A stretch of 64,000 bases of DNA from SPDF01 sp963812085 (GCA_963812085.1 CAWETL010000006.1:62001-126000); one strand, 5' to 3'; positions 16,740-26,274 are shown, counted from the first letter of the stretch. Notes: generated by a model not told the origin, from the letters alone. Translations and numbers: made by a program.

Positions 16740-17402
16740 ATGCCGTCCGGCCGCCTGATCGACGTGAGCCATACCGTCGAGCACGGGATGATTACCTACA
16801 AGGGGCTGCCTGCCCCGCACATCTGCGACTACCTGAGCCGCGAGGCCTCCCGCGAGCGCTACGCGCCGGGGACCGAGTTCCAGATCGGCAAGATCGAGAT
16901 GGTCGCGAACACCGGCACCTACGTGGACAGCCCGTTTCACCGCTATGCTGACGGCAAGGACCTGGCAGACCTCCCGCTGACCTCGCTGGCCAACCTCGAT
17001 TGCGTGGTCGTGCGCGTCGGACGCGCCGGCGGCCGCGCGATCGATCGCCTGCCCCTCGCACCGGCGGAGGTCCGCGGGCGCGCCGTGCTGGTGCAGACCG
17101 GCTGGGACCGGCACTGGCGGACGGACGCCTACTACGAAGGCCACCCGTACCTGACCGGGGAACTGGCGGAGTGGCTGGTTCGGGCCGGCGCCGCGCTGGT
17201 CGGCATCGACTCGCACAACATCGACAACACCGATACCGGCGAGCGGCCCGTCCATTCGGCGCTCCTCCGCCACGACATCCCGATCGTCGAGCACCTGCGT
17301 GGCCTCGCCGCCGTGCCGGAACGAGGTGGCCGGTTCTTCGGGGTGCCGGTCAAGGTGCGGGGGTTCGGCACTTTCCCGGTCCGGGCATTCGTGCTGACGT
17401 GA
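16740..17402 (+). CDS. Cyclase-family (kynurenine-formamidase-like) hydrolase with altered metal motif
   Basis: 220 residues of the PF04199 fold: IDVSHTVEHGM at the start, IEMVANTGTYVDSPFHRY in the middle and VGIDSHNIDN later. The family metal motif HxGTHxDxPxH reads NxGTYxDxPxH here, so two of the usual His ligands are Asn and Tyr; the Asp and last His remain. I recall a subgroup with this variant, so it may be a distinct specificity rather than decay. The ATG at 16740 matches family starts; an ATG at 16692 adds a poor leader. The next gene's GTG overlaps its stop. Confidence 0.85.
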   Translation: MPSGRLIDVSHTVEHGMITYKGLPAPHICDYLSREASRERYAPGTEFQIGKIEMVANTGTYVDSPFHRYADGKDLADLPLTSLANLDCVVVRVGRAGGRAIDRLPLAPAEVRGRAVLVQTGWDRHWRTDAYYEGHPYLTGELAEWLVRAGAALVGIDSHNIDNTDTGERPVHSALLRHDIPIVEHLRGLAAVPERGGRFFGVPVKVRGFGTFPVRAFVLT

Positions 17403-18174
17403 GACACGCACCGGCGGGAGGCACCGCCAACAAGATCGCGTCGGTCACGGCGGTCTTCTGGGTCATGAAGATCTGCGCCACGACCCTCGGAGAGACCGCC
17501 GGCGACCTGCTCTCGATGACGATGCACGTGGGCTACGGGCTCAGCTCCTCCTGCTGGTCAGCCTCTTCCTGGTGTCCGTCGTCGCCCAGCTGAGGGCTGA
17601 TCGGTTTCACCCCGCGCTCTACTGGACGGTGATCCTCACGACCAGCACCGCGGGCACGACGATGTCGGATTTCATGGACCGCTCGCTGGGGCTGGGGTAC
17701 GCGAAGGGGTCGCTGATCCTCGTGACGGCGCTGCTGGCGATCCTTGCCGCCTGGCGTCTCAGCGAAAAGACCATTTCCGTCAACAGCGTCACGACCACGC
17801 GGGCGGAGCTCTTCTACTGGACCGCCATCCTGGTGTCCAACACGCTGGGCACGGCCCTCGGAGACTTCCTGGCCGACGATTCCGGGCTGGGGTTCCTCGG
17901 GGGAGCCGCGCTGATCGGCGGATTGCTCGTGCTGGTGGTCTGCGCCTATTACTGGACCCGGCTCGACCGCGTACTGCTATTCTGGGTGGCGTTCGTGCTG
18001 ACCCGTCCCTTCGGGGCGACCTTCGGAGACCTGCTGACCAAGCCGATCGAGAAGGGCGGGCTCAATTTCGGGACGATCGGCTCCTCCCTCATCCTCGGCT
18101 CCCTGCTCGTCGGCTTCGTGCTCTACACCAGCCGAGCCGAGCGCATGGTGCGGCAATCATCTTCATCGGAGTGA
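17399..18174 (+). pseudogene. COG4705-type inner-membrane protein, frameshifted
   Basis: A GTG at 17399 overlapping the upstream stop opens frame 2, encoding NKIASVTAVFWVMKI and ETAGDLLSM. At about 17546 the matching continuation moves to frame 1 (LFLVSVVAQLRADRFHP, then STAGTTMSDFMDRS and SNTLGTALGDFLADD). These repeated units of two helices with T-x-GD are characteristic of this membrane family. Restoring one base near 17546 (in AGCTCCTCCTG) gives a continuous protein of about 258 residues. The function is unknown. The break is probably a sequencing deletion or a recent mutation, since both halves are well conserved. Confidence 0.75.
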
Positions 18175-18680
18175 CGCCGGTGCGCTTCCGTTCCCTGCCC
18201 TCCGTCATCGCCCTGTCGTTCCTCGCGTGCCTCACCGCGCCGGCTGCGGCGCAGGCCGGTGACTCGCTCGTGATCGAGTCCCCCGACGCGCGACTCGTGC
18301 TCCACCCGGCCGACTGGGCCCGCCTGCCGCAGGACACGATGCGCGTCCAGTTTCACGAGCAGCCGGCGGAGCTCTACGCCGGCGTTCCCCTGCCCGCCCT
18401 GCTGCAGCTGGTCGGCGTGCGCACCGACTCGCTCCGAGGCAAGGCGCTGTCGTTCCGGCTCGTGGTGGAGGCCTCCGACGGGTACCTCGTCGTCCTGGCC
18501 CTGACGGACCTCGACCCGACGCTGGGGGGGCGCCGAGCGCTGCTCGCGAACCTGGCGGACGGCCAGCCGCTGCCGCCGAAGGAGGCGCCATTCCGGCTCC
18601 TGATCGCCGGGGACCAACGCCCTTCGCGCTGGGCGCGCAACGTGGTGGCGCTCCGGGTTCGCGCCGAGTCGACGCCGTGA
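18171..18680 (+). CDS. Secreted protein resembling a small molybdopterin-oxidoreductase-type domain
   Basis: 169 residues with a signal peptide (SLPSVIALSFLACLTAPAAAQA). The mature part (VLHPADWARLPQDTMRV, GVPLPALLQLVGVRTD, YLVVLALTDLDP, PFRLLIAGDQRPSRWARNV) resembles the sulfite-oxidase-like domain of exported proteins that usually lack the cofactor Cys. Only the leader carries a Cys, so molybdopterin catalysis is doubtful. The GTG at 18171 overlaps the previous stop. It is translationally coupled to the acetyltransferase gene that follows. Confidence 0.7.
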   Translation: MTPVRFRSLPSVIALSFLACLTAPAAAQAGDSLVIESPDARLVLHPADWARLPQDTMRVQFHEQPAELYAGVPLPALLQLVGVRTDSLRGKALSFRLVVEASDGYLVVLALTDLDPTLGGRRALLANLADGQPLPPKEAPFRLLIAGDQRPSRWARNVVALRVRAESTP

Positions 18681-18967
18681 CGCTCGAGTTCCGCCAGGCG
18701 GAGGCCGACGGCCGGGGCACTTTCACCGCGTGGAACGGGGACCGCCGCGCCGGAGAGATGACCTACTCCCGGACGAATCCATCGCTGGTGATCGTCGATC
18801 ACACCGAGGTCTTCGAGGCCTTCAAGGGACAGGGCGTCGGAAAGCAGCTGGTGGCCAATGCGGTGAGCTGGGCGCGCCAGAACCGGCAACGGATCATGCC
18901 GCTCTGCCCGTTTACCCGGGGGATGTTCGAACGGACACCGGAATACGCGGATGTCTGGTTCCGCTGA
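18677..18967 (+). CDS. GNAT-like N-acetyltransferase (YidJ/COG2388 type)
   Basis: 96 residues. The core acetyl-CoA motif is FKGQGVGKQLVANAVSWAR, followed by IMPLCPFTRGMFERTPEYADV, typical of the short COG2388 acetyltransferases. Substrates of this group are not established. The GTG start at 18677 overlaps the previous stop (GTGA). Full length for the subgroup. Confidence 0.87.
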   Translation: MTLEFRQAEADGRGTFTAWNGDRRAGEMTYSRTNPSLVIVDHTEVFEAFKGQGVGKQLVANAVSWARQNRQRIMPLCPFTRGMFERTPEYADVWFR

Positions 18968-19001
18968 GCCTCGGGCGTTGCCCCGCCCACTCGACACCTT
19001 C

Positions 19002-19562
19002 ATGCCGCGCTTCGACGTCCGCGAGCGCCACACCGTGACCGTGCGCGCACCGGCGCCGCTGGTGTACCAGGTCGCCCGGGAAATCGACGTCCAGTCGATC
19101 CCGCTGGTCCGGGCCATTTTCTGGGCCCGCGCGAACGCTGATGCGTTCGCAGCCCGCGCGGCCGATGACGAAGGGATTCATCGACGAGACCCGGGCGCTG
19201 GGGTGGGAGTGCCTGCTGGAGCGCCCGGGTGAGTTGTACGTGTCGGGGGCGGCCTGTGAGCCGTGGCTCGCGAACGTGGTGTTCACGGCGATCGCCGCGG
19301 ACCGGTTTCGCGCGTTTGCGGAGCCCGATCGCGTCAAGATCGCGTGGACCATCGAATGTCGTCTCGCGAGGGACCCCCGCTCACCGAACTCTCCTCGGAA
19401 ACCCGCGCCGTGGCCACCGACGAGGAGGCGCGCCGACGGTTCCTGGCCTACTGGCGCTGGGCGCGGGTGGGGATCATCTCCATCCGCTGGCTGCTCCTGC
19501 CGGCCATCCGGAAGCGCGCCGAGGCGCTCCACCGGGCCCGGGGCGGTTCCGCAGGGGAGTGA
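19002..19562 (+). pseudogene. SRPBCC-like protein, broken by two frame changes
   Basis: Three segments form one protein. Frame 3 from ATG 19002 gives RFDVRERHTVTVRAPAPLVY up to IFWARA. Frame 1 continues from about 19131 (PMTKGFIDETRALGWECLL, then DRVKIAWTIE). Frame 3 resumes at about 19360 (ELSSETRAVATDEEARRRF, then IRWLLLPAIRKRAE). The order fits a ligand-binding START/SRPBCC-like protein of about 185 residues with a C-terminal hydrophobic helix. The second break lies next to a run of C. A start at 18951 is also possible. The function is unknown. Confidence 0.6.
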
Positions 19563-19635
19563 TTTCCGCCTGGCGGGCTTGCCATGCCTGTCGCCGCCCT
19601 GCAGTTTTGCCGGACCCTTCCCCAAGGAGCAACCC

Positions 19636-19996
19636 ATGGCCTACATCGACGCCTTCGTGCTGCCCGTCGCCCGGAAAAACCTTCCCGCCTACCGCCGGAT
19701 GTCGCGGAAGACCGGCAAGGTCTGGCGCGACCACGGCGCCCTCGAGTTCCGGGAGTGCGTCGGTGACGACCTCGCAGGTGAAGTTCGCGGTGCCCTTCCC
19801 GCGCCGCATCAAGCTCAAGCGAGGGGAAACGGTGGTCTTCTCGTGGATCATGTACCGGTCGCGCGCCGACCGTGACCGGATCAATGCGAAGGCGATGAAG
19901 GACCCCCGGATGGCCGGGATGATGAACATGAAGGCGATGCCGTTCGACGTGAAGCGGATGGTCACGGGCGGGTTCAAGGTGTTTGTGGACGTGTAG
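19636..19996 (+). pseudogene. DUF1428 family protein, frameshifted
   Basis: An AAGGAG site precedes ATG 19636. Frame 1 encodes MAYIDAFVLPVARKNLPAYR and WRDHGALEFRECVGDDL. The match then moves to frame 2 at about 19775 (QVKFAVPFPRRIKLKRGE, then FSWIMYRSRADRDRINAK and MPFDVKRMVTGGFKVFVDV). Removing one base near CCTCGCAGG restores a protein of about 119 residues, the normal length for DUF1428 (a dimeric ferredoxin-like barrel of unknown function). The 3' end overlaps the convergent hydrolase by 23 bases. Confidence 0.8.
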
Positions 19997-20927
19997 CGCG
20001 CAGGAACTCCACGACGGCCGGCACGACGACGTCCGGCTGCTCGAGGTGCGGAAGGTGCCCCGCCGAATCCACCGGCACGAAGCCGGCCCGCGGCATCGCG
20101 GCGAGGACCGCAGCGCTGTCCGCAATCGGCGCCCCGGTGTCCTGTCGCCCCCAGACGACGAGCACCGGCCGGGAAGATGCGCCGACCCGCTGGAGCTGTT
20201 CCTCCTGGTTCGGCGCCGCCGCGATCGCCACCCGTGTCCGCCGGAGCGCCTCGCGCGTGCCCTTGAACTGCTGCTGCACCCGGTAGCGGGCGACCCAGTC
20301 GGGGTGCCGTTCCGGGTGGAGAAAATCGTCCAGCTGGCTGGTGGCCATCTCGTCGGTCCCGCCGCGAAACACCATGTAGACGTCCCAGGCCAGCGCCGAC
20401 CGTTCCCGGGGCGGCAACGGCCGCCCCGTGTTGAACACGGGGTCGATGTATACGAGCGAACGGACCCGGCCGGGATACCGGTCGGCGAAGTTCGTCACGA
20501 TCGCGGCCCCGAAGGAAAGCCCCGCCACGTCCACCGCCCCCGATATGCCGAGCGAGTCCAGCAGGCTAGCCATCTGGCGGGCGAACAGGTCCAGGTCGTA
20601 GGTCACCATCGGCCGGTCGGACCAGCCCCGCCCGTAGTAGTCGAACCGGATGGCCCGGAAGCCCGCGCGGCCCAGGCGCTGGAACAGCGAGTCGGACAGA
20701 TACGCCGGCACCGAGAAGGCGGCCGCCAGCACGACAACGCGCCCGGTGTCGGGTCCGGCCGTCTCGTAGTGCGTGACGCCATCGGCCAGGCGGACGAACT
20801 GCCCCGGCGCGGCCTGGCGCGCGCGCGCGTCGATCGTGCGGCGCTCGGGATCGCTGATCCAGTAGGCCGCAAGGACCGTGACAGCCGCGAGCAACGCGAT
20901 GCGGGGTGCCAGTCGGAGAAGGCGCAT
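19974..20927 (-). CDS. Alpha/beta-fold hydrolase, membrane-anchored or secreted
   Basis: 317 residues. An N-terminal hydrophobic helix (IALLAAVTVLAAYW) suggests a signal anchor. The hydrolase core shows FDYYGRGWSDRP, the nucleophile elbow GLSFG (S138), and a C-terminal DSAGHLPHLEQP with the catalytic His. The acid is probably in VVWGRQDTGAP. It is most like general esterase/peroxidase-type hydrolases; the substrate is unknown. The gene is transcribed away from the MgtA gene and converges on DUF1428. Confidence 0.88.
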   Translation of the reverse strand: MRLLRLAPRIALLAAVTVLAAYWISDPERRTIDARARQAAPGQFVRLADGVTHYETAGPDTGRVVVLAAAFSVPAYLSDSLFQRLGRAGFRAIRFDYYGRGWSDRPMVTYDLDLFARQMASLLDSLGISGAVDVAGLSFGAAIVTNFADRYPGRVRSLVYIDPVFNTGRPLPPRERSALAWDVYMVFRGGTDEMATSQLDDFLHPERHPDWVARYRVQQQFKGTREALRRTRVAIAAAPNQEEQLQRVGASSRPVLVVWGRQDTGAPIADSAAVLAAMPRAGFVPVDSAGHLPHLEQPDVVVPAVVEFLRATRPQTP

Positions 20928-21131
20928 ATCTCCCCATGATAGCGGTATGTCCCCAGTACGCCACGTTTCGCATGACGGTTTCCGCCAGGCGCCAGCCCGC
21001 GCTGCGCGCGTGGATCATGTCGAACACCTGACAACGCGAACTGAGCTCGCCGCGCTTCCGAAAGTCACCTGCCCCCGGCATCATTCCTGTCGCAGCAGAC
21101 TGCTCCCTCCCGCGGTCCGGAGTACCGTGTC

Positions 21132-23790
21132 ATGGCCCAGGGCCTTCTTGCCCGTCTCTCCAGCGCCGCGTCCGGCCAGGCGCCCGCGCCGCGCGTCGTG
21201 AACGACGACGAGCGGCACCTGATGGACGTCTGCGCCCTTCCCCTCCAGGGGGCGCTGGACGCGCTGGCCACGACGCCACAGGGCCTGCGCGGCGACGACG
21301 CCGCGCAGCGTCTCCATGACGCCGGCCCCAACGAGTTGTCCCACGTCAAGCGCCTGGGATTCTGGGCCGACCTGTACCACCGCCTGAAGAGCCCGCTGGT
21401 CCTGCAGCTCCTGGTGATCGCGCTGGTCTCCGGCGTCATCGGCGAGTGGAAGTCCACCCTGATCGTCTCGGGGATGGTCGTGCTCAGCGTCGGGCTGTCG
21501 TATGTGCTGGACCGGCGGTCGAGCCGCGCCGTCGATTCGCTGGGCAAGCGCGTCCAGTCCCGCGCCTTCGTCCTCCGGGACGGCGCCGAGACCGAGGTCC
21601 GGATCGCCGAGATCGTGCCGGGCGACATCGTGATCCTCCAGGCCGGTTCCATCGTTCCGGCGGACCTGCGGGTGATCGCCGCGAAGGACTTCTTCGTCAG
21701 CGAGTCGGCCCTGACTGGCGAGTCGATGCCCGTCGAGAAGACGAGCGCGGGCGCCGCATCGCCCCCCCAGTCGGCCCTGGACCTGCCCAACGCCTGCTAC
21801 TTCGGGACCTCCGTCACCAGCGGCACGGCCCGCGGGGTGGTGGTGCACACCGGCGCCCGCACCGTCTTCGGCGCGATCGCGGAGCGGCTGTCGGCCCGCG
21901 GAGAGGAAACCAGCTTCGACCGGGGCGTGCGCTCCTTCACCTGGCTGATGATCCGGTTCATGGTGGTGATGGTCTGCGCGGTCTTCTTCATCGTGGGCCT
22001 GACCAAGGGGAACTGGCTCGAGGCGCTGCTCTTCGGCCTGTCCGTGGCCGTCGGGCTCACCCCCGAAATGCTGCCGATGATCGTCACCGTCAACCTGGCC
22101 AAGGGCGCGCTGACCATGGCCAGGCAAGAAGGTCATCGTGAAGCGGCTGCCGGCGATCCAGAACTTCGGCGCCATCGACATCCTCTGCACCGACAAGACG
22201 GGCACCCTGACCCAGGACCGCGTCGTCCTGGAGCGTCACGTCGACATCGTCGGCCACACCAGCGACGAAGTCCTCAACTACGCCTACCTCAACAGCCACT
22301 TCCAGACCGGGCTCCGCAACCTGATCGACCGGGCCGTGCTGGCGCACGCAGACCTGCACGTCGCGGACGGCTACCGGCTGGTGGACGAGCTCCCCTTCGA
22401 TTTCCAGCGCCGCCGCATGTCGGTCGTGGTGAACTACGAGGGCGACCACGTCCTCATTTGCAAGGGCGCGGTGGAGGAGATCTACGAGTGCTGCACCCAC
22501 TACCAGGTCGACGAGGAGGTCTACCCCCTCATCGACATGATCCGGTTCGACCTCTTCGAGGAGGTCGAGAAGCTCAACCGGGACGGCTTCCGCGTGCTCG
22601 GCCTCGCCTATCGCGACTTTCCCCAGTCCCAGGCCGTCTTCACCGTGGCCGACGAAAGCCGCCTGATCCTCCTGGGCTACATCGCGTTCTACGATCCGCC
22701 CAAGACCTCCGCCACCGAGGCCATCGAGCTCCTGGCGAAGGCCGGGGTGAAGGTGAAGGTCCTCACCGGCGACAACGGCCTCGTCACGGAGAAGGTCTGC
22801 CGGGATGTCGGCCTCGAGGTGGGCCGGATCGTCACGGGCGCGGAGCTCGCGCGGCTCTCGCCGCCCGAGCTGGCGGCGACGCTGGAAAGCAGCAACGTCT
22901 TCGTCAAGCTCTCGCCGGCGCAGAAGGAGGACATCGTCCAGGCGCTGCGCCAGGCCGGCCACGTGGTGGGGTTCATGGGCGATGGCATCAACGACGCGCC
23001 CGCGCTCAAGGCGGCCGACGTCGGCATCTCCGTGGACTCCGCGGTGGACGTGGCCAAGGAGTCCGCCGACATCGTCCTCCTCGAGAAGAGCCTCCTCGTG
23101 CTCGAGGAGGGGATCATGGAGGGCCGGCGGGTCTTCGCCAACATCGTCAAGTACATCCGGATGGGCGCCAGCTCCAATTTCGGCAACATGTTCAGCGTGG
23201 TCGGCGCAAGCTACCTCCTCCCGTTCCTCCCCATGCAGCCGGTGCAGATCCTCACCAACAACCTGCTGTACGACCTGTCGCAGACCGGGATTCCCACCGA
23301 CAACGTGGACGAGGAGCTGATCGCCAGGCCCCTCAAGTGGGACATCGGCAACATCAAGCGCTTCATGGTCACCGTCGGGCCGATCAGCTCGATCTTCGAC
23401 TACGCCACGTTCGCCCTGATGTGGTTCGTCTTCCGGTGCAGCGCGTACCTCGACCCCGCCCTCGGCGCCGCCCAGCGGGCGTCGCTGGCGAGCCTGTTCC
23501 AGACCGGGTGGTTCGTCGAGTCGCTCCTGACCCAGACCCTCATCGTCCACATCATCCGGACGAAGCGGGTACCCTTCATCGGAAGCCGGGCGTCCCTCCA
23601 CATGACGCTGACCACCCTGCTCGTGATGCTGCTGGGCGCCTGGCTACCGTACTCGCCGTTCGCGGCCGACCTCGGCATGGTGCCGCTGCCCGCGGTCTAC
23701 TGGGGGTGGATCGGGGCCTTCCTGCTGTCGTACGCCGCGCTGACTCACGTGGTGAAAACCTGGTTCTTCAAGCGTTTCGGGAGTGAGTGA
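21132..23790 (+). pseudogene. mgtA: MgtA-type Mg2+-translocating P-type ATPase, one frameshift
   Basis: The first frame (from ATG 21132) holds the actuator and first membrane helices (VPGDIVILQAGSIVPADLR, SALTGESMPVEK, LSVAVGLTPEMLPMIVTVNL). The match moves to frame 1 at 22125, where one extra C in GCCAGGCAAGAAGG splits MAR from KKVIVKRLPAIQNFG. The second part has the phosphorylation motif CTDKTGTLT (Asp about 354 after correction), MGDGINDAPALKAADVG and the last helices. The corrected length is about 885 residues, normal for MgtA, which imports Mg2+. The frame break falls ten codons before the phosphorylation site. An EIIA-like gene follows directly. Confidence 0.85.
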
Positions 23791-23792
23791 CC

Positions 23793-24638
23793 ATGGACAG
23801 CATCCTGGACGCCCTGCAGGAAGGGCGACTGTTCGAGCTGCCGGAGAACGACAAGGCCCACGCCCTGCAGTTCCTGGCGCATATCGTCGAGGCCTTCCCG
23901 GAGACGCCGGCCGGGTCGGACGTCGTCGGACTCGTCATGTCCCGGGAAGCGGCGGCCAGCACCGCGATCGGCAAGGGATGGGCCTGTCCGCATGCGCGGG
24001 TGCATTACGACGAGGACCTGATGTGCGTCCTGGGATGGAGCCCGGGCGGCATCGAGTACGGGTCGCCGGACGGCAAGCCGGTCAAGCTCGTCGTCATGTA
24101 CCTGGTGCCGGAAAACCAGCGGAATCACTACCTGCGCGAGATCTCCATGCTGGCCAAGGCGCTCGAGTCCTATCCGCGGCTCGAGAAGCTGAGCGAAGCC
24201 AGGGACCTCGACGACGTCCGCAACTTCCTGCTCGACCTGATCGAGGCGACCAAGGGCGCGGTGGGGCCGGACGCGCGGGCGAAGCTGATCCGGCTGCAGA
24301 CGAAGGTGGCCCTGGAGGAGTTCCCCTTCCAGGACCTGTCGAACCTGGTGGTGGAGCCCGTCACCCTCGTCGTGGGGACGGGCATGAAGGCGGTCGTGCT
24401 CACCCAGAGCGCGGCATTGGCCCAATGGCTCGACACCGCGACCGACCTCATCCCGAAGCTGGAAACCGACGGCGTGTACCAGGCCGCCGGATGGCGGGTG
24501 CTTCGCCGGACGGCCGTGCACTACCAGGGCGGAAAGATCGCGTACGACTGCCTGGCGATCCGGATGCTGCCGGCCGCCGCGGCGACGGCGCCCACGGCAG
24601 CGGCCTCTGGCGCGCTCGGCCGGCGTCCCGTTACTTAA
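23793..24638 (+). CDS. PTS EIIA (nitrogen/fructose-type)-like domain protein
   Basis: 281 residues. The first part (about 1-150) resembles PtsN/EIIA-Ntr: ASTAIGKGWACPHARV holds the phosphorylatable His (H67), and MYLVPENQRNHYLREISMLAK is the family's second block. The C-terminal half (about 165-260) is a separate alpha/beta region (VTLVVGTGMKAVVL, then GVYQAAGWRVLRRT). The last 20 residues are an Ala-rich tail. It starts just after the MgtA gene (a GTG at 23787 is an alternative). EIIA-Ntr proteins regulate ion transporters elsewhere, so control of Mg transport is a reasonable inference. Confidence 0.8.
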   Translation: MDSILDALQEGRLFELPENDKAHALQFLAHIVEAFPETPAGSDVVGLVMSREAAASTAIGKGWACPHARVHYDEDLMCVLGWSPGGIEYGSPDGKPVKLVVMYLVPENQRNHYLREISMLAKALESYPRLEKLSEARDLDDVRNFLLDLIEATKGAVGPDARAKLIRLQTKVALEEFPFQDLSNLVVEPVTLVVGTGMKAVVLTQSAALAQWLDTATDLIPKLETDGVYQAAGWRVLRRTAVHYQGGKIAYDCLAIRMLPAAAATAPTAAASGALGRRPVT

Positions 24639-24744
24639 TGCGGATGTCCCGAACCGACTGCATCCCCGAGGAGCGGAGCGTGACCATGCGGACCGGCAAG
24701 CACCCGGGCACCCGCCGGGCCATTCAGCCATCGGCCGCCGCACC

Positions 24745-25452
24745 ATGACGCCCGCCGGTGCACCGATCGGCAAGGAACTCCACCGCACCGACCGGATCGG
24801 ATGGCTCCGGGCCGCCGTCCTCGGCGCCAACGACGGCCTCATCTCCACGAGCAGCCTCGTCGTGGGAGTGGCCGCCGCCGAACCGAGCCGCGCGGCCATC
24901 CTGCTCGCGGCCGTCGCGGGGCTCGCCGCCGGCGCCCTCTCGATGGCGGCCGGCGAGTACGTCTCGGTGAGCTCCCAGGCGGACACCGAGCAGGCCGATC
25001 TCGAGCGCGAGCGCGGTGAACTTGCGACCGTACCCGAAGCCGAACGGACTGAGCTGGCCGAGATCTACGTGTCCCGCGGACTGACCCGGGAGCTGGCGTT
25101 CCAGGTCGCCGATCAGCTGACGGCGCACGACGCCCTCGGCGCCCACGCCCGCGACGAGCTCGGCATCCACGCGCTGACCATGGCCCGGCCGATCCAGGCG
25201 GCGGTGGCCTCGGCCGCCTCGTTCGCGGTGGGGGCCGCCCCCCCGGCGGTGCTCGCCGGCGTCCTGCCGACCGGCATCATGACGCCTGGAATCGTGGGCG
25301 TGACGCTGGTGCTGCTGCTCGTCCTCGGCAGCGTCGCGGGCCACCTCGGCGGGGCCTCCCGCGGCCGGGGAGCGCTGCGGGTCGCGTTCTGGGGGGCCGT
25401 GGCCATGGGCTGCACCGCCCTGGTCGGGCGGCTCTTCGGGGCGGTGGCCTAG
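24745..25452 (+). CDS. VIT1/CCC1-family divalent metal (Fe2+/Mn2+) transporter
   Basis: 235 residues. It begins RTDRIGWLRAAVLGANDGLIS, the family signature for the first helix. Then come SMAAGEYVSVSSQADTEQAD, the acidic cytoplasmic metal-binding helices (EAERTELAEIYVSRG and following), and three C-terminal helices. The family exports or sequesters Fe2+/Mn2+. It sits in an ion-homeostasis group with MgtA, and its stop directly abuts the carbonic anhydrase start. Confidence 0.93.
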   Translation: MTPAGAPIGKELHRTDRIGWLRAAVLGANDGLISTSSLVVGVAAAEPSRAAILLAAVAGLAAGALSMAAGEYVSVSSQADTEQADLERERGELATVPEAERTELAEIYVSRGLTRELAFQVADQLTAHDALGAHARDELGIHALTMARPIQAAVASAASFAVGAAPPAVLAGVLPTGIMTPGIVGVTLVLLLVLGSVAGHLGGASRGRGALRVAFWGAVAMGCTALVGRLFGAVA

Positions 25453-26073
25453 ATGATCCCGGCGCGAGAAGCGCTCGAGCGCCTGCGGGAGGGCAACCGC
25501 CGCTTCGCGACCGATACACCGAGCCGCGGCGCCCTCACGAGCCAGGCCCGCCGCGACGAACTGACCGCGGGACAGGAGCCCTTCGCCATCATCCTGGGGT
25601 GCTCGGATTCGCGGGTGCCCGCGGAACTCGTCTTCGACCAGGGCCTCGGTGACCTCTTCGTCATTCGCGTGGCGGGCAATATCGTGGCCCCGTCCCAGAT
25701 CGGCAGCGTCGAATTCGCGGCGGCCCTGTTCGACACCCGGCTGGTGGTGGTGCTCGGACACTCCCAGTGCGGCGCCATCAAGGCCACCATCGATGAGCTC
25801 CAGCGCCCGACCGCCAGCCAGTCGCGCAACATCCGCTCCATCGTGGACCGGGTCCGGCCCGCGGTGGAGGGGTTGCTGAAAACCGAACTCCGGCACGACC
25901 TGAAGGAACTGGCGCAGCACGCCGTCCGGGCCAACATCCGCGCCTCGGTCGATCACCTGCGCCACGGCTCCGAGATCCTCGAGCGGCTGGTCGAGGAGGA
26001 AGGGCTCATGGTGGTCGGGGCGGAGTATTCGCTGGAGACCGGCGTCGTCGAATTCCTGGAATCGCCTGCCTGA
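25453..26073 (+). CDS. Beta-class carbonic anhydrase
   Basis: 206 residues. Zinc ligands are C50 with D52/R54 in GCSDSRVP and H103/C106 in GHSQCGAIK. The IRVAGNIV block is also typical. It interconverts CO2 and bicarbonate in the cytoplasm. No leader, and normal length. It starts at the base after the VIT gene's stop, so the two are probably co-transcribed. A hairpin follows at 26081. A second carbonic-anhydrase remnant lies at 43.4 kb. Confidence 0.95.
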   Translation: MIPAREALERLREGNRRFATDTPSRGALTSQARRDELTAGQEPFAIILGCSDSRVPAELVFDQGLGDLFVIRVAGNIVAPSQIGSVEFAAALFDTRLVVVLGHSQCGAIKATIDELQRPTASQSRNIRSIVDRVRPAVEGLLKTELRHDLKELAQHAVRANIRASVDHLRHGSEILERLVEEEGLMVVGAEYSLETGVVEFLESPA

Positions 26074-26080
26074 AGGAAGA

Positions 26081-26110
26081 ACGCCGCCCGGCGCGAACGT
26101 CGGGCGGCGT
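26081..26110 (+). terminator. GC-rich hairpin after the carbonic anhydrase gene
   Basis: Arms ACGCCGCCCGGCG and CGTCGGGCGGCGT pair over 13 positions (one G-U) around a CGAA loop, 7 bases after the stop. There is no following T-run, so it is a hairpin of the type seen after several genes here rather than a classical intrinsic terminator. A smaller stem (GGGTGC/GCACCC, 26129-26146) follows in the same 250-base gap, otherwise without a recognisable element. Confidence 0.5.
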
Positions 26111-26274
26111 GAAAGCGAGGACTTGGGCGGGTGCCGGAGAGCACCCTTGAGGAGTCGGCTCGTCCTACGCCGGCCTCGGAGGCTCCATGGAAACGGGGCC
26201 ATCCTGACTGCCCAGTATCCACGCTTCCGACCAAAACATAGCACCGCCGCCCTAAGGAGAAGGTGAAGGCAGTT

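Noticed and set aside
18171..18680. Functional molybdopterin enzyme
   Set aside because: No cofactor-ligating Cys in the mature domain; only a fold-level resemblance.
22100..22145. Programmed ribosomal frameshift in the MgtA gene
   Set aside because: No slippery heptamer or downstream pseudoknot is evident, and many other genes carry similar breaks, so an error or mutation is simpler.
26110..26260. Possible metal or Mg riboswitch in the gap before the ABC exporter
   Set aside because: Only a short GGGTGC/GCACCC stem is visible; no known riboswitch core sequence could be matched.
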